Positions 24,191-36,579 of a stretch of 64,000 nt of DNA are shown in pieces. Positions within the stretch are counted from its first letter, which is position 1. Every line of letters starts with the position of its first letter. Made by a program: the position numbers and the translations under genes. This stretch comes from Smittium mucronatum (taxonomy: Eukaryota; Kickxellomycota; Harpellomycetes; Harpellales; Legeriomycetaceae), in contig LSSL01000092.1 in assembly GCA_001953115.1 (NCBI GenBank), forward strand, positions 27,320-91,319. Reading direction: 5' to 3'. Under the pieces are notes generated by a model that saw only the letters and a list, made by a program, of their open reading frames with translations, had not been told where the DNA came from and did no database searches.

Positions 24191-25239
24191 AATATATATC
24201 TAGAGCCGCATTTACCGCTTAAAAAAATAATTAAAAATGACAAAATAAATACCAAAAAATGTATACCTATTAAAATCTTAATACTTTAAAAACTATGAGC
24301 AATGAATCTTAAAACCAAAAAAATCAGGGCTACGAAGCTTTTAGATTCCAAATTAAATCTCTAAACACAGCACCTGAAAATTTTCTAGGAGCCAGCAGCC
24401 CCAGAAAACAATCTGAGATTATTACAATTGAAAGGATCTACCCCGCTTGAGACAAATCCTACAAGTACGGTTCTTTACATCTTAGCACCAAATTTCACTC
24501 AAGGATTTTTAGCCACAACTGCAAACACAAGCTTTCATCTCAGTCAGTTTCAGCGATTAAAAATCGCCATTATGCACCCAGTTGGGTAGGGGTGGTATTT
24601 TAAATCGAATGGAATTATCAGGTCAGTTAAACACGGAGTGCAGGCATCCAAATAATACAAATTACTATCAGAGGACTAGAAGCATGATTAAGACCAATCA
24701 ATAATCGGAACCAATATTGAAAATGTTACATAGAGCTCAATGAGATCGAAAATTAGAAATAATATAGATTAATCTAATTTCTCTGGAAATCAGTGACAGT
24801 GCCCAATATTTCGTCGGAATTGCACTCAATTACGCCAAAAAGTGTAAAACCATTATAAAAATTTCCATATGTGCTGATTCGGGTTTTGATAAAGAAATTT
24901 CGATATCAGCGTCATAATCTTGTTCTGCCGAGTACCAATACCTTTTCCACTAAATTACCACAGAAAGAATGAAAATTTAAAATTGAACCATCAGAAACGA
25001 TAATTTTCTCAAATAAGCGCCTTTCTTCAACCATAATATCAATTAACTGAGTAAATTCCCGAAAAAATACCGATATATCTGAGGGAAAACTATATATCGT
25101 GAGATATTCTAGAAAATATGGAAGGAAGCACAGTATTGAATAAAAACAGACATTAAGATAACTATAAAACTAATTCCATTAGCGGAAATCAATAATTCAA
25201 AACTACAAAAAACAGTGTAACTAAGAAAAATATCCTAAA

Positions 25240-26640
25240 AACCGGAAGGAGCTTCAGGTTGGAGCAGAGAATAGCCTCTAAGACCCATAACTTTTGGAAA
25301 ATTGGAATAAAATCAAACTTCAGTGACAGGGGCTTCCTCAAAAATACCGAAACAGTAAAACCATGCCAAAAATTACAAAAAAAATTAAAAATTCAGAAAC
25401 ACTGGATACAATTTATTAAATCAAGTAAAATTTTTTAGATATCACGAGAAACTGGCGTCCAGAAAAAAAAAATTCCAAAAAAAATCCCCTAAATTACCCA
25501 AAAAGGCGAGAAAACAGAAAAAACTTCAGTTAAAAAATCAGCGATAGAACCCTTCAAATGATCCTCCGTAGTTTCAAAAGATTTTTTTTGACAATCACTG
25601 ATCAGATCGTCCAAGAATTGAACTCAACAATCAGATCATTCAAATCACCGTGGTTTCCTCACTATCTCTTAGACAGACTATATCAGTGGTTAAAAGCAAT
25701 TAAAATGCCATTTTTTAAACAAAAAACTAAAAAATGAGTACAAATTTATGTTTTGGGAGCGTTAATTCCCAAAACCAAAGAATATATACGATTATTTGAG
25801 AACTTTTATAATGAAACAAGCTTGATTTTACAGGATCACTTGAAGCTTGAAACCATAATATTAACCATGGACTTGAGTAATAAATTCGTCTCCAGGATAT
25901 TTGATAAAGAGGGGCCGAATAAGATAAGTCCGATGTTGGATGATGTAAATATCAACGGATCTATTATAAATGAAAGCTTCAAAATTGAAGGTATCAAGTC
26001 ATCGAGACAGATTATATTACCTAGAGATTTTATAGTAAATTTGGAAGTAAAATCAGAATACCATCGCGTTACGCTGCATGAAGATTTAGTGAAACTGTAC
26101 CACTTCATACATTAAAGCAAGATATAATAGATTATTCTATTGACATTCTTACTTACCACTGATCCAAGATTCTTTTCGAAAATATTGAAAGAGGCAATCG
26201 AGCCGCTCAGAATCATATTAATCCCCCATATACTTTACATAGACGACATAATGATATTCGGCTCATCAGTTGAGTAATTTTAGAGGCATATAGAGATAAC
26301 TCTGAAGCAAATGGGTAATCCTGGGCTCACAATCAACATAAAAAATCTTTAATACTTCCGAGAAACCTTCAGAAATTCCCTGTGATATTTTTCGGTACTC
26401 TGAGAATGTCTGAGCACATTAATCGTGACAGAATGAAAAGGATAAAGGAATAATTATTGAAAGCCTTAAATCAACCTTTAGCTACCGAAAAATCGATGAA
26501 GCTGAATGGGCTGTTTTTTGCAGCTGAAGCAGCTATATTAAAGGCAGAAATCGAAAAATTGGAGCTCCGGTTTTATATAACTAGCTCCATATATTATCCC
26601 AACTTCAGGCACAGTGCATTTTTCCCAATCTCAAATAGAA
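25240..26640 (+). pseudogene. DIRS-type reverse transcriptase, broken
   Basis: The best intact piece is 25753-26115. It includes GPNKISPMLDDVNINGSI, FKIEGIKSSRQIILPRDFIV and VKSEYHRVTLHEDLVKLYHF, which correspond to the RT motifs usually read as ...RPVLDLRxLN, FKMExI..., (S/L)xDLKDAYxHVxIHxxxRKFLxF. In the same frame, after stops, follow TTDPRFFSKILKEAIEPLR and the catalytic box YIDDIMIFG (YIDD at 26236-26247). Upstream, around 25240-25330, GRSFRLEQRIASKTHNFWKI resembles the segment that precedes the RT in DIRS elements. Several in-frame stops and frame changes show it is dead. A Ty3/gypsy RT is less likely because of the STAPR-like TTDPRFF block and the downstream recombinase. Confidence 0.7.
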
Positions 26641-26719
26641 GCTGATCGATTTAAAGTAGTGTAACTCTCAAATAAATCACTTGAATTCATAACCGATGAA
26701 TTTTGAGACCTACAGAAAT

Positions 26720-27326
26720 AAAAAAGCCCGTATATGCCACTACTGATGCTTTTGGAATATAATGACTAATAAAAAGAAACTATATGTCACTGGATGGAGT
26801 TTTAGATCTAGAAAAACAAACAGAGTCCTCAAAATGCAAAGAAGCAGCTAATCTGCTAAATTCACTGAGGATAAATGTACCTCTCTGTAAAAATCTAAAA
26901 TAAGGATGAAATCAAAAAAATAACAATTAATCTACTTGCATAAACCGAGTGACGGCACCAAGCCTCAAGCTAGTAAATATTGCAAAGAAATTGATGGAAT
27001 TAACCATGAAAACCAATAAAAAAGTGTAAATATCCCATACGGAGGATTCCAAGAATATAATATAGGGCTGAATATCCAGTAATTATGTCAATCCATGGAA
27101 ATTGAGACTAAATACGCACTTGTTCATATCAGTAAAAAATAAGCGGGACCCAATAAAAATTTATCTAGACGTATCAGATGTCAATCGGCACCTAAAAATA
27201 TATTTATATCTGTTTCTTGACCCGAATTCAGTGGGTAAAAACACACTCTTCCATCCATGGACAAATTACAATGCTTATACCAACCCAACCCCACTATTTG
27301 TACTCTCAAAACTACGTAGGGCATAA
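26720..27326 (+). pseudogene. RNase H and DIRS-specific downstream region, broken
   Basis: Near 26730, VYATTDAFGI carries the first RNase H aspartate in a TDA context. After stops, the frame 27102-27326 reads LNTHLFISVKNKRDPIKIYL, then LDPNSVGKNTLFHPWTNYNA and YTNPTPLFVLSKLRRA. This fits the conserved block after RNase H in DIRS elements (LN..LF..I...GP..IDLFAS, ...PDP.A...DAF...W....YANPPW.LI.RVL.K). The 74-codon frame is therefore a fossil of a real protein, not a gene of its own. Confidence 0.65.
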
Positions 27327-28184
27327 TTTAAAATCTAAAGATGGAAATTATAACAGCAAATTCTGTATCCTAATCATGTTTTCTCCTATTGCTGAAGTTG
27401 TAGGTGTGTCCCCCTATAATACTAACTAAAGCATACTAAAATTGTGTGATTTGCGCATGGAAAATATCAGGTAAGCTAACCAGCACTTATCTCAGTATGT
27501 CTTAAAGCTGATAATTTATTTCATCAAACCAAACACAAAAAGAAATTATGCTTTTTTTCTTAAATTTTTTTTGAAATGGACCTCCAGTAACCAACCATGA
27601 CATGAAAAATACGACCGATAACCATAGCTAATTATCTTTTGTCACGTCAACTAAAACCAGAATCCGTTTTAATTCACTCCACTGCATTTTCGGGATATTT
27701 GTGGTAACTTTACCCAACAATAGACCTATTAAGTCAGGAATAACAATAAGTAAGTTGTTGAAAGGGTAAAAAAATCACCCAAAAATTTCCTAAATGGGGT
27801 ATTTAATCCCTGTATATTTATTTTAATACATGATTAAATAATAATGATTTTCCACTGATGTATTTGAGTAAGAGAACGGCTACTTTTTTAACCTTAGCGA
27901 CTTTTTAGAGACCTAGAAGTGGGATCCAGTGAATCCAAAGCTCACACATTAGGAAATTAGACGTATCTATGTTGCCCAAAAAATATGTGAAAACACCCAA
28001 AAAGAATTTGAATCACACCTTTGAATGATAAAATAAGTAATTTTTCAGCTAATACCCTCGATTTTTACTTTAAATCGATGGATACTATGCCATTAATAAA
28101 TAAAAAAATACTATATTTTTTTATTCTAGACAAATAAAAGACAGTATCAAATAATATAATATAAATCTTATCATATCTTCCTTG

Positions 28185-28275
28185 TTAGATATTGGCTCAA
28201 CTAGCACTGTTCACAGCGCTAGAAAAATATAAACTACGAAGGCTTTTTTATCTGATGTTAGAATTGATTTTTTTT
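28185..28275 (+). pseudogene. Tyrosine-recombinase C-terminal fragment of the DIRS relic
   Basis: The frame reads LDIGSTSTVHSARKI, one stop, then TTKAFLSDVRID. This matches the HxxR block of DIRS recombinases (F..HSTR.ASTSKA...G..I..IL), with the catalytic His and Arg preserved (HSAR at 28212-28223). The rest of the recombinase (about 27.45-28.18 kb) is too decayed to trace. Order RT-RNase H-YR supports the DIRS assignment. Confidence 0.55.
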
Positions 28276-28390
28276 TTTAATCCAGTCAGATTGGAATAGT
28301 GCAAACATGTTTTAAAAGTATTTTTTATAGCCAAAAAGCGGAAAAAATCCTCATTCTGAAATCTCGGCAATTTTCAGCCTACAAAAAAAA

Positions 28391-28620
28391 ATAATCTTTG
28401 AGTGGAGCTTCTGCCCCGAAGAACAATCCAGACTGCTGTAACGTAATTGAAGAATATTTGAATACTGTTTAAGAGTCAGAATTTACTGAAAACTATTTTC
28501 CCACCCTCCAATTATCTAAAAAAAAAAAAAGTCGTATCATTAGCACCTTTAGAAATAGCTGGCTGTACCATGGAGGTGATACCAACAGTTTATATTTTTA
28601 TTTTCTTATTAATCAATGCA
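28391..28620 (-). repeat. Right terminal blocks of the DIRS relic
   Basis: This region is the reverse complement of the left-end blocks. 28391-28426 matches left block 1 and 28560-28618 (GTACCATGGAGGTGATACCA...TTATTAATCAATG) matches left block 2. The order is permuted relative to the left end. Confidence 0.6.
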
Positions 28621-29801
28621 TTACACTTAAATTCTACCTATAAAGTGAAAGACCTAACCCTAATATATTTCTTAACCTTCTGTCTCTCAAACAGTTTTCA
28701 ATAAGAGAGGAAATAATATGGTCTATTAATTTAAAATTCGCGCAGTATTCTTCAAAACATAATTTTTTTATTTTTTAGTCTGATACCGGAATATTTTCTT
28801 AAAAAAGAATTGAATTGAAAACATAATTAAAATTGGAATACAGTTTCCTTAAATTATCGTGTTGCAGAACTGACACCTCCAGTTGATATTATAATATAAT
28901 TAGAAAAAATAAACCCATAAATTATATTTTGGAATACTATCAATTCTCAAATAAATAATAGAAGCAATTTTGAGGCTATAGAGAAAACTGAATGTAGTAG
29001 TCTTATAATACTGATTATTTTATTAAGGTGTGAAAAAAATTGGTTACATAGATAGAGCAAAGATCAAATATTTTACAAAAACTTCTAAGAAAATATAAGA
29101 TAAATAAAACAATAAACTCTTTTCAATAAATAAATGATGAAATAAATGGGTATACTTCAAAATATAGTCAGAAATAATCTGATATAAGCGAAATTAAGAT
29201 ATCAAAAAAGATATCAAAAAGAGTAAAATACAATGAGTTTGAAAAATATTGCAAAAATAAACTGCATTTTTCTATTGAATTCACAGGGTATATATTTAAA
29301 TGAGAAGCAAATGCAGAAAAAATTATTTTTATGATCAAATCAAAATTTATTTGCAGATAATTAAAATATAAGTATCATTTAAAAATGTAAATAACTTAGA
29401 GGCTTGTTAAAATCAAATATCTGGTGGTTTTGGTTGGCTTCAGCGACTTTCCAAGGAAATTTGTACCAGTTTCTATCGGTATTTTTCGATATCAATGCAA
29501 ACATACATGGATTTTAGTGTTTAATTGAATCTATTTTCACAGTTTCAAAGCCATAAATTTATTCGGAAGTTTTTAAATTACCAACTGATGCAAAAAATAG
29601 AGAAAAATCTGGCCATAATCTTCAAAAAGTATTGAAAAAAAAAAGGAAAGGATTAAATATAATATAATATTAATTCAAGGCTCATTTTATGAGAGCCGTT
29701 TCAACCTTTTATTGGGTCTTTTTAATAAACATTAAAATGCGTTTCCAGAGATTAAGTGTCTTTTAAAGAAACTGAATGAAAACAATATCGATAAATGGGA
29801 A

Positions 29802-29934
29802 CTGTTTCGAAGGCTATGCAATTTTCGTGCGTAGTACTAAAGAAGGATTAGAGAGCTTTAAACGCACAATAAAAAGACTATATATATATTGCGAATATTT
29901 TACTTTAAATCGTCACAAATATCAGAGATACTAA
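29802..29934 (+). pseudogene. Possible non-LTR retrotransposon RT fragment
   Basis: The frame reads CFEGYAIFVRSTKEGLESF, then KRTIKRLYIYCEYFTLNRHK before a stop. Spacing fits the LINE RT segment around the catalytic FADD (xFADDxxIFxxSxxxLxxxxxxIxxWCxxxGLxLNxxK), with FEG in place of ADD. Short and lacking the catalytic acids, so the call is tentative. Confidence 0.3.
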
Positions 29935-31580
29935 AGAACCTGATTAAAAAATCCCAACTCACATAAATAATTTTATTCCGATAAAAAAAAAAATACATCC
30001 TTAATAATCACAGAAAACTAGAGTGTTTTAAATCACTCATAATTCAAATTAAGTTTCGAGGAAATGGATACCATTCTAGAAAAATAAAGAATTAAAAATC
30101 TTTGATATCTTTGAATAAATGATATATTTGATTACCAATATACTAATAGTACAGAAAAAAAATAGAAATTCAAAAATTATGTTTTTAAATACACATTTTT
30201 TGTTTTAAATTAGAACCGTAAATGTGAGAACATATAAAAGTTTCTCTTAAAGGAAAAAACAACTAAATTTAATAGACGCATGCATCTTACTAAAAAAAAT
30301 GAAGAGATAAAATTACTAAAGAAAATTCTATTAGATATTTTTTATATACTTATATTTTTTCTTTTTCATTAATAAAAAGATAATATTAAAATTTATTAAA
30401 ATCAATAAATTTGAAGAATTAATATTCGATTTGGTCAAATTTTCATAAATAGAGTTTGAAAAAATAAAAATTTAATATTTCACTAAAATAACAATCTTCA
30501 TAAATTATAATTATTAATATATCAAAAAATATAAAATATAAAAAAATTCTATAAAATATCAATATGAATGGTTTATAAAGTCTAAAATTGCCGCTATTAA
30601 CTGATCGTTAAACCTAATGATTTTTTAAAATCTTTTAAAAAGCTATCGGTATGGTAATAAAATTTTCAACCCGATTAATAACCTATTTACATATTTTCTG
30701 TAAATATAAAAAAAAATAATCAATTTAGGCATTTTTGAATCATATATTTCTCTACGATTATCCCTGATACCCCAAGCATAATAATTCTCAAATAAATACT
30801 TTTAATGGCGCCGTATCTTTAATTTTAATGGCATTTTGAGTAAGGTTTTTTCATATAATGATTTTTTTTGTTGAAGGTGTTTATTTTTCGGATATAAATG
30901 TTTTAAATTATCTAATAGTCTTTTTAGATTCTATGAATTAATATTTTGAGTGAATTAATACGCCCATTTATGCCACATATAGTTAAAGTTTTCATTAATA
31001 CAACAGTTTAGCAACAAAAAAATTATTATCCTTTTTTTTATATTTTTAAATTTTTTTATTCTGTGTACAATATAAATTCAGAGTCTTAAAAGCATTAAAG
31101 TGTGAATTAATATAGTATTCGTGAGAAAAAGGTGAACTTGAGATATTTTATTAGATTTTTAATAAGAAATATTATTAATTTATTGCGAAAAAAGCTGTTA
31201 TTTATGATATAAAAAGGATATTTAAGCTATATATTCTATCTTATGTTGGATTTTTTACCTCAATGAGTACTTTCACAAACCTAATTATACTATCACCTCG
31301 AACTTATTCAATAAATCATAATAAAAGACAAAAATAAATAAATATATTAACTCTTTAAACGTCAATATCGAATGAATTTAGTCTATCTGACTTTATTTTT
31401 TGGCTATATTTTTGAAAATAAAAAATTTTATGCCAAAAAGATTCTTTTAATCGATTTTAATACTTCAATTAATTTCAGGTTATATCCGCTTCATCCAAAG
31501 GTGTTTTCAATACGCACTTTTGACTTTATTCATGTTTTTATAGCGAGATTTCTGAAACAAGTACCAAAAAACCTGGAATC

Positions 31581-31607
<27 letters not shown>
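31581..31607. repeat. (AT)n microsatellite
   Basis: About 13 AT units without interruption. Confidence 0.95.
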
Positions 31608-31611
<4 letters not shown>

Positions 31612-32189
31612 TATCACCAGAATAGTCTGATTCACAATTGGCTCTCTAAATAAACATTTTTTACAAAAGTATTGAATAAAAAATATGTTTTTTAGTGATT
31701 AATACGGAAATTATCGAATCTAAAAATTTATTTTGATGTAACTGCCCGATTTTTTTTAATCTAACAATTATATATTAATTGCCCAATTAAAAAAAGGATT
31801 TAATTGATAATAATATAAAAATTTCCAAAAAAATAAGATTGGTTTTAAAAAATCACTAAATTACCTATTGGGAGCTAAATTTAATTATAGAATAAATAAA
31901 ATGATAATAGCTAATTATGAGATCAATTTAGTCTTTCAAATGCCTTTTAGGTCCATCAATTATTATAGAAAATCTAAAAATATATGGCTGTGACCTTAAA
32001 AAAGAGTTCTTGCAGTTGTCGAGTAGTTTTTCATAATAAATATTTATTGAATAACAAATGTCCAAATGTTTTATAATTTATAAAATATTGATATTTATTG
32101 ATATAAATTTATAATGTGAAGATAGAACCCCATTTATATAATCCTGTCCTGCAAGACTTTATAAACATATTATGTAGAATAGGCATACA

Positions 32190-32265
32190 AAAATTAATAT
32201 ATATATAACAAATAAACATTAGCATGCCTATCTTTCACACATTATTGTTCGAACCCCAACCTTAG
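32190..32265 (+). other. tRNA-Glu-like relic
   Basis: TTAGCATGCCTATCTTTCACACA includes the loop CTTTCAC, which would carry anticodon TTC (Glu); the D-arm part is decayed. It is followed by TTGTTCGAACCCCAA, a good B box. The anticodon stem (CCTAT/ACATT) is mismatched and no acceptor stem is found, so it is not a working tRNA. Decayed tRNA-Glu or a SINE head. Confidence 0.35.
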
Positions 32266-35200
32266 TTTAACATGTCTATATTTGCACTTTACAATTATTA
32301 AAAAATAACAAAAATTTTACTTATTTCATATTCTATTTACGCTTCCCTCCAATGGAATCAATCTTCCATATTAATTTATAATTTTTTTTAATTAAATACC
32401 GAAAAAGGAAATATATATGCTACTCGAGTCTATGTTTCTTTGAATATTTTGATTTTTCACCTTGTAAAATAAGAAAAAAATTGAGTTTTCGATCTGATAA
32501 ACCAATTCATCAATAAGTGCTACTTTTCACCTAATAAAACTTATTTTCGTAAAATTTATTATGATTTTTTCTGAATTTTGCGCTCTATTCGCGTTTCAGG
32601 ACAAGATAGCCCAAAATCATAGTTCTTAGTTGCGCGAATTATATTATAAGGTCTTTTTATATCCATAGTTTATTAAAATGAAAAATTATTAATTAAAAAA
32701 ATATTTCAAATCTCAAGAATATTAATAATATAATCTTAAAATAAATGTATATTATTGTCAGCTTTTTATATCAGCTTAAATTTTCTCCAAAAAAAATTAT
32801 ATATACTAATTTTTTGAAAATAAATATTCTACGAATTTTATTTTTCTTGATAAAAAAATAGCTCAAATATCTATATATACATCTTAAATTTTATGCTATA
32901 TTTATATTAAAAATAATTATTAAAAATGCAATATCAAAATATTCAAGGATATAGGGTGGCGACAAAAGAACATGAATTAAATGAGAGGGAGTAAATCAAC
33001 CCCCCCCCCATCCAGGATAAGTTGATTATCTTAATGACCTAATTTAGACAATATTTTAAATATGATAAACTCGAAAGGGATTTTAATATTTCTGGACCTT
33101 CATATTGTAAAATATGAAAGTTTCATGGTCATAACTATCAAATAATCCTTGCTGAGAAAATATCTACATCCTATAAAGAAACATAAAAATTTTAACCGAT
33201 TAATAACTTTATCAGATCATAAGTATGTGGTGCTGATAATTGATTGCACATTATTTTTCATAAATATACCATCTGGCTCATTTCAGGACAGTAGGATGTT
33301 TTATTAGAAAAAAAAACACGGATATTGTGTTTTAATGGAGGTGACGGTGATACTCAATGTAACACGCGCCTTTTTTAGCCCTACACTTGAAGGTTTAATA
33401 TATTTCATGTCAGTCTGTATATTAATGGATAATAAATATAGGTTTTTTTTGAAAAAATCACCGAAATAGCTCGGAATTTAAGATTTTTGTGGGGCCCATA
33501 GTGAATGGTCTATAATTTTTGATGAAGGATATGTAGTCTTTGATAAATAAATTAGAGTTTTAATACCAAAAAAACGAAACTCGAATATCTTAAGGCAAAA
33601 ACATCACTCAAAATAATTAGATTTAACACAGTCTAGATCACCCAATTCACTTTTGGAGAGATAAAATACGCCAGAAACGATTAAATAAAACGAGATAATC
33701 ATAATATGGAACTTTTTTGGGTGACTAAAAGATTTTTTTAAAATAATGAAAGAAAAATAAAGAGGGTCTTTAGATATTGTAGATGTGTTCTTAGATATAT
33801 TTATAGCTTTGAAAAACTTTTTCATCTCGAAATAACCACTGAAAACAAAAGATATAAATATTTATGATTTTTTTAGAGTGAAAGACAGTGATTATTATAG
33901 AAAAAAAGAGAATATTGGATAAAAAAGACCTAAGTTTGTAAGAAAAATGTTTTTTTCTAAAAATTTATCATTTGAGAGACCTCCAGTATTTATACTTAGA
34001 GTTTTATTAAATATAGGGACCTCTTTTGAGCCGGAAAACAGAGATTCGGATGAATTTTCTACAATAAAATTTTAAATAAAAATTATAATTCAGTTAAGAT
34101 TTAATATGAGATGTTTTTTTGGATTAATATAATTTAATCTTACTCTTATTCTTATTTCCATAACTTTATTCTTCAAATAAAAACTATTCATGAAAAAAAA
34201 ATGGTGATAAAATCTTTAGTTATTCAATATTATAAAGGCAAAAAAAAAGTATAAAAAGGGGGCTGGAATCAAAAAATAAAATATGTATCTCCTATACTTC
34301 ATTTTTATTTCAAAATAAAACAGAGCCTTTCTTTCCTTTCAAAGGTATAGCTTTATTCAATGTCATTTTAAATATCAATATCATCGTGAAGAATTTAATA
34401 GTTAAGACTATATTCATCAATATTTATGAATGAAATTTTAATTTTGATTAGTGAAATTATTTATTATCTAAATTTAAACAAATTTACAATTTTTACTGCA
34501 GAGTGAGCTAAAAATACAAGTTTAAAACTCCAAGAAAAAAATGGATGTATCGAAGTAGCTACTGTATATTTACTTTTTATTTTTTATTTTAATCAAGCTA
34601 TTTTAATGCGAAAATATTCTAATTTTATATCTTACCAAGTTTAGAAATAGGAATTAATTATAGACATATTTAAGCAGATATAACGAAATTTTGGAATGCG
34701 TTATGTAGCTCAGTAGAAACTTTAGGTACGATATATTCAATGGTTTAAAGAAGTAAAATATTAGAAAGGTATGAGATTTCAAATTTAAAGCACCAATTAT
34801 ATTTGTATCAATTTTTTTACCACTATAAGCCATCTGTTTTTTTTAATTTTTGATAGATATATTCAAAACAAACGAAAATATATTTATTCCTTAAGATATT
34901 ATTTAGCTTTTCCTGAATTTTTTTTCCCACCGATCTGTGGTGATTACTGAATGAAATCGTTAAATTAAAAAAAAGTTATGCATACTCCATTATAAAAAAA
35001 TTTTAAGCTAAAAAACAAAAAAATCCTATATCTCCACTTCAAATAAAATCCATTCTTTTTTTTTTAACCTTGTGTTTTTAATATCAAGTTTTTATTTTTT
35101 CGAAAACATCCTTGAGACATATCCTAATATCATTAGATCTGTAAGAATATAAGCAGATATATTTAAAAATTGTTAATCAGTGCTCAAAAAAATTTCAGGT

Positions 35201-36413
35201 GTATTTATGACGCATTTTGGGGTTTTTTTTAGTATTAATAGAGTTCAAATAAACTTTTAAAAAAACATTTAAAGACATTTATATTTTTTTATTATTGACC
35301 TTTTTACAAAAAGTGGATATATTTTAAATACTATTTTTTTTTTCTGATACTAGCTAATACTTCTTAGAAATTTGGAATTGATGGTGATCAAATTATCCAG
35401 AAGAAAAAATTAATTTATTCTGGGTGCATAGATCATCGAGTTCTTTGTTATTTTAATTGTAGTTAAAGTTTATTAGTTTTAAAAATTGGCGTTTCCTTGT
35501 TCCAATAAATCTAAAAATAATGAAAACCCCTTACATTAATAGATATATAAAAATCGATGTTAAAAATATCAGTTTTTTTTGAGTCATTTTTAGTTATAAT
35601 GATACGCAAAATAATACCTCTTAGCTAAATTTTTTTATTCTCAAAATCATCGATCGGCTTTATCCATCATTACTACTGCTTAGAAACACCCCTCTGGGTC
35701 AATTTTTGATTGGATTCTCAAATATAATTTTCAGCTCATTTCGATAATATTAATCTATTTTTTACATATATTAAATTCTTAATTACAATATTCATGCCTT
35801 TTTGTCTGGATATTTACTATTATCTTTTTACATTTTTAGTGGATAAATTTTTCTTTGAGTGTATTACACAGATATACATTTGATATTTTTCTAAAAATAT
35901 AATACTTATTAATGGCCGTATTTAATTCTTTAGCTTATTTTTGAAGAAAAAACTATCCCCAATTGTTTTTGTTTTAATTTTATTGATTAATGAAAGGTTA
36001 TATTAATCAATTCAATATTTTTTAGATATATAATAAGTTGTTGGCCAATTTATAGTATTTTCTATAAAATTGTGATGGTTAATACTTAGCAAAATTAAAA
36101 TAAATAATAGCTTTTTTTTGTCAAATTTTACCGGTAATTGCAAAACGGTATTATTTAATTTTAAAATCGCATATTTAAACGAATTATAAACATTAAAAAA
36201 ACCCAAAAACGATTTATAAAAATATAACAGTACAATATTTTTTCAATTTATTGGTTAAATTGTAATAAATAGGAAATTGACATAATCTCAAAAATGATTT
36301 AATTTTAGTGATAATGTTATGGTTTTATGAAAATTTCTATTTTTTGGTTTTCTTGAGATGTATTTCAGATCGATGTTATGCTAAAAGATACTTATATCCA
36401 ACACTTTTTCCAT
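32266..36413. other. AT-rich region, nothing recognised
   Basis: Open frames here are at most 73 codons (33604-33825 and 36012-36206, both minus) and rich in Lys/Phe/Ile/Ser. A C9 run lies near 33000. A slightly less AT-rich stretch at 33.2-33.6 kb gives no recognisable peptide. Confidence 0.5.
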
Positions 36414-36579
36414 TTAACCCTTTCCGGCCCCAAATTTATGCCTTGCCCCTATTTTAGTATATCCTTTATAATAATTGGCACAAATATGATAAGCCCAATG
36501 TTCTAAAAATAAAATCAAACTAATAATAACATAGTATGGAAAGTATAAGCCATTTTTTGCACCATTGCTTCTGAAAGGG
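36414..36579 (+). mobile_element. piggyBac-type MITE, right TTAA mutated
   Basis: Starts TTAACCCTTTCCGGCCCCAAA and ends GCTTCTGAAAGGG, with inverted repeats like the 13.1-kb copy and the same internal motifs (TTTATGCC...GCCCCTATTT on the left, GCCATTTTTTGCACCATTG on the right). The right flank reads CCAATTAA instead of TTAA, so the target duplication is lost or altered. Confidence 0.75.

Larger units (their letters stand above)
24031..28620 (+). mobile_element. DIRS-type tyrosine-recombinase retrotransposon, decayed
   Basis: A 4.6-kb unit contains, in order, a reverse transcriptase, an RNase H region and a tyrosine-recombinase fragment, all in plus orientation and full of stops. Two sequence blocks at the left end reappear inverted at the right end in permuted order. 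Block 1 (24036-24072, TGTTCTTCGGGGC...CTCAAAGATTA) returns as its complement at 28391-28426. Block 2 (24124-24190, GATTAATAAGAAA...CTGTTGGTATC...CTCC) returns at 28560-28618. Inverted termini plus an internal complementary region are hallmarks of DIRS-1 elements, which are about 4.8 kb. The gag part (about 24.36-25.2 kb) is not clearly recognisable. Outer ends are approximate. Confidence 0.7.
20365..30795 (+). repeat. Seven same-strand copies of TCTCAAATAA
   Basis: Exact copies at 20365, 20624, 23471, 25007, 26666, 28945 and 30786, all on the plus strand; I found none on the minus strand. Many are preceded by AAT/ATT, and several continue with AAACGC, AGCGCC or AATA. This may be the terminus of an unrecognised element family or a retroelement end. 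The span given covers first to last copy and is not one feature. Confidence 0.4.
28621..32189. other. AT-rich region with one possible LINE remnant
   Basis: No gene is seen. The only protein-like stretch is near 29.8 kb and is listed separately. An (AT)n run lies at 31581-31607. The open frame at 31372-31608 ends in translated AT repeat and is not credible. Confidence 0.5.

Noticed and set aside
33604..33825. 73-codon minus-strand frame
   Set aside because: Ser/Lys/Phe-rich, no recognisable domain, surrounding DNA is decayed and AT-rich.
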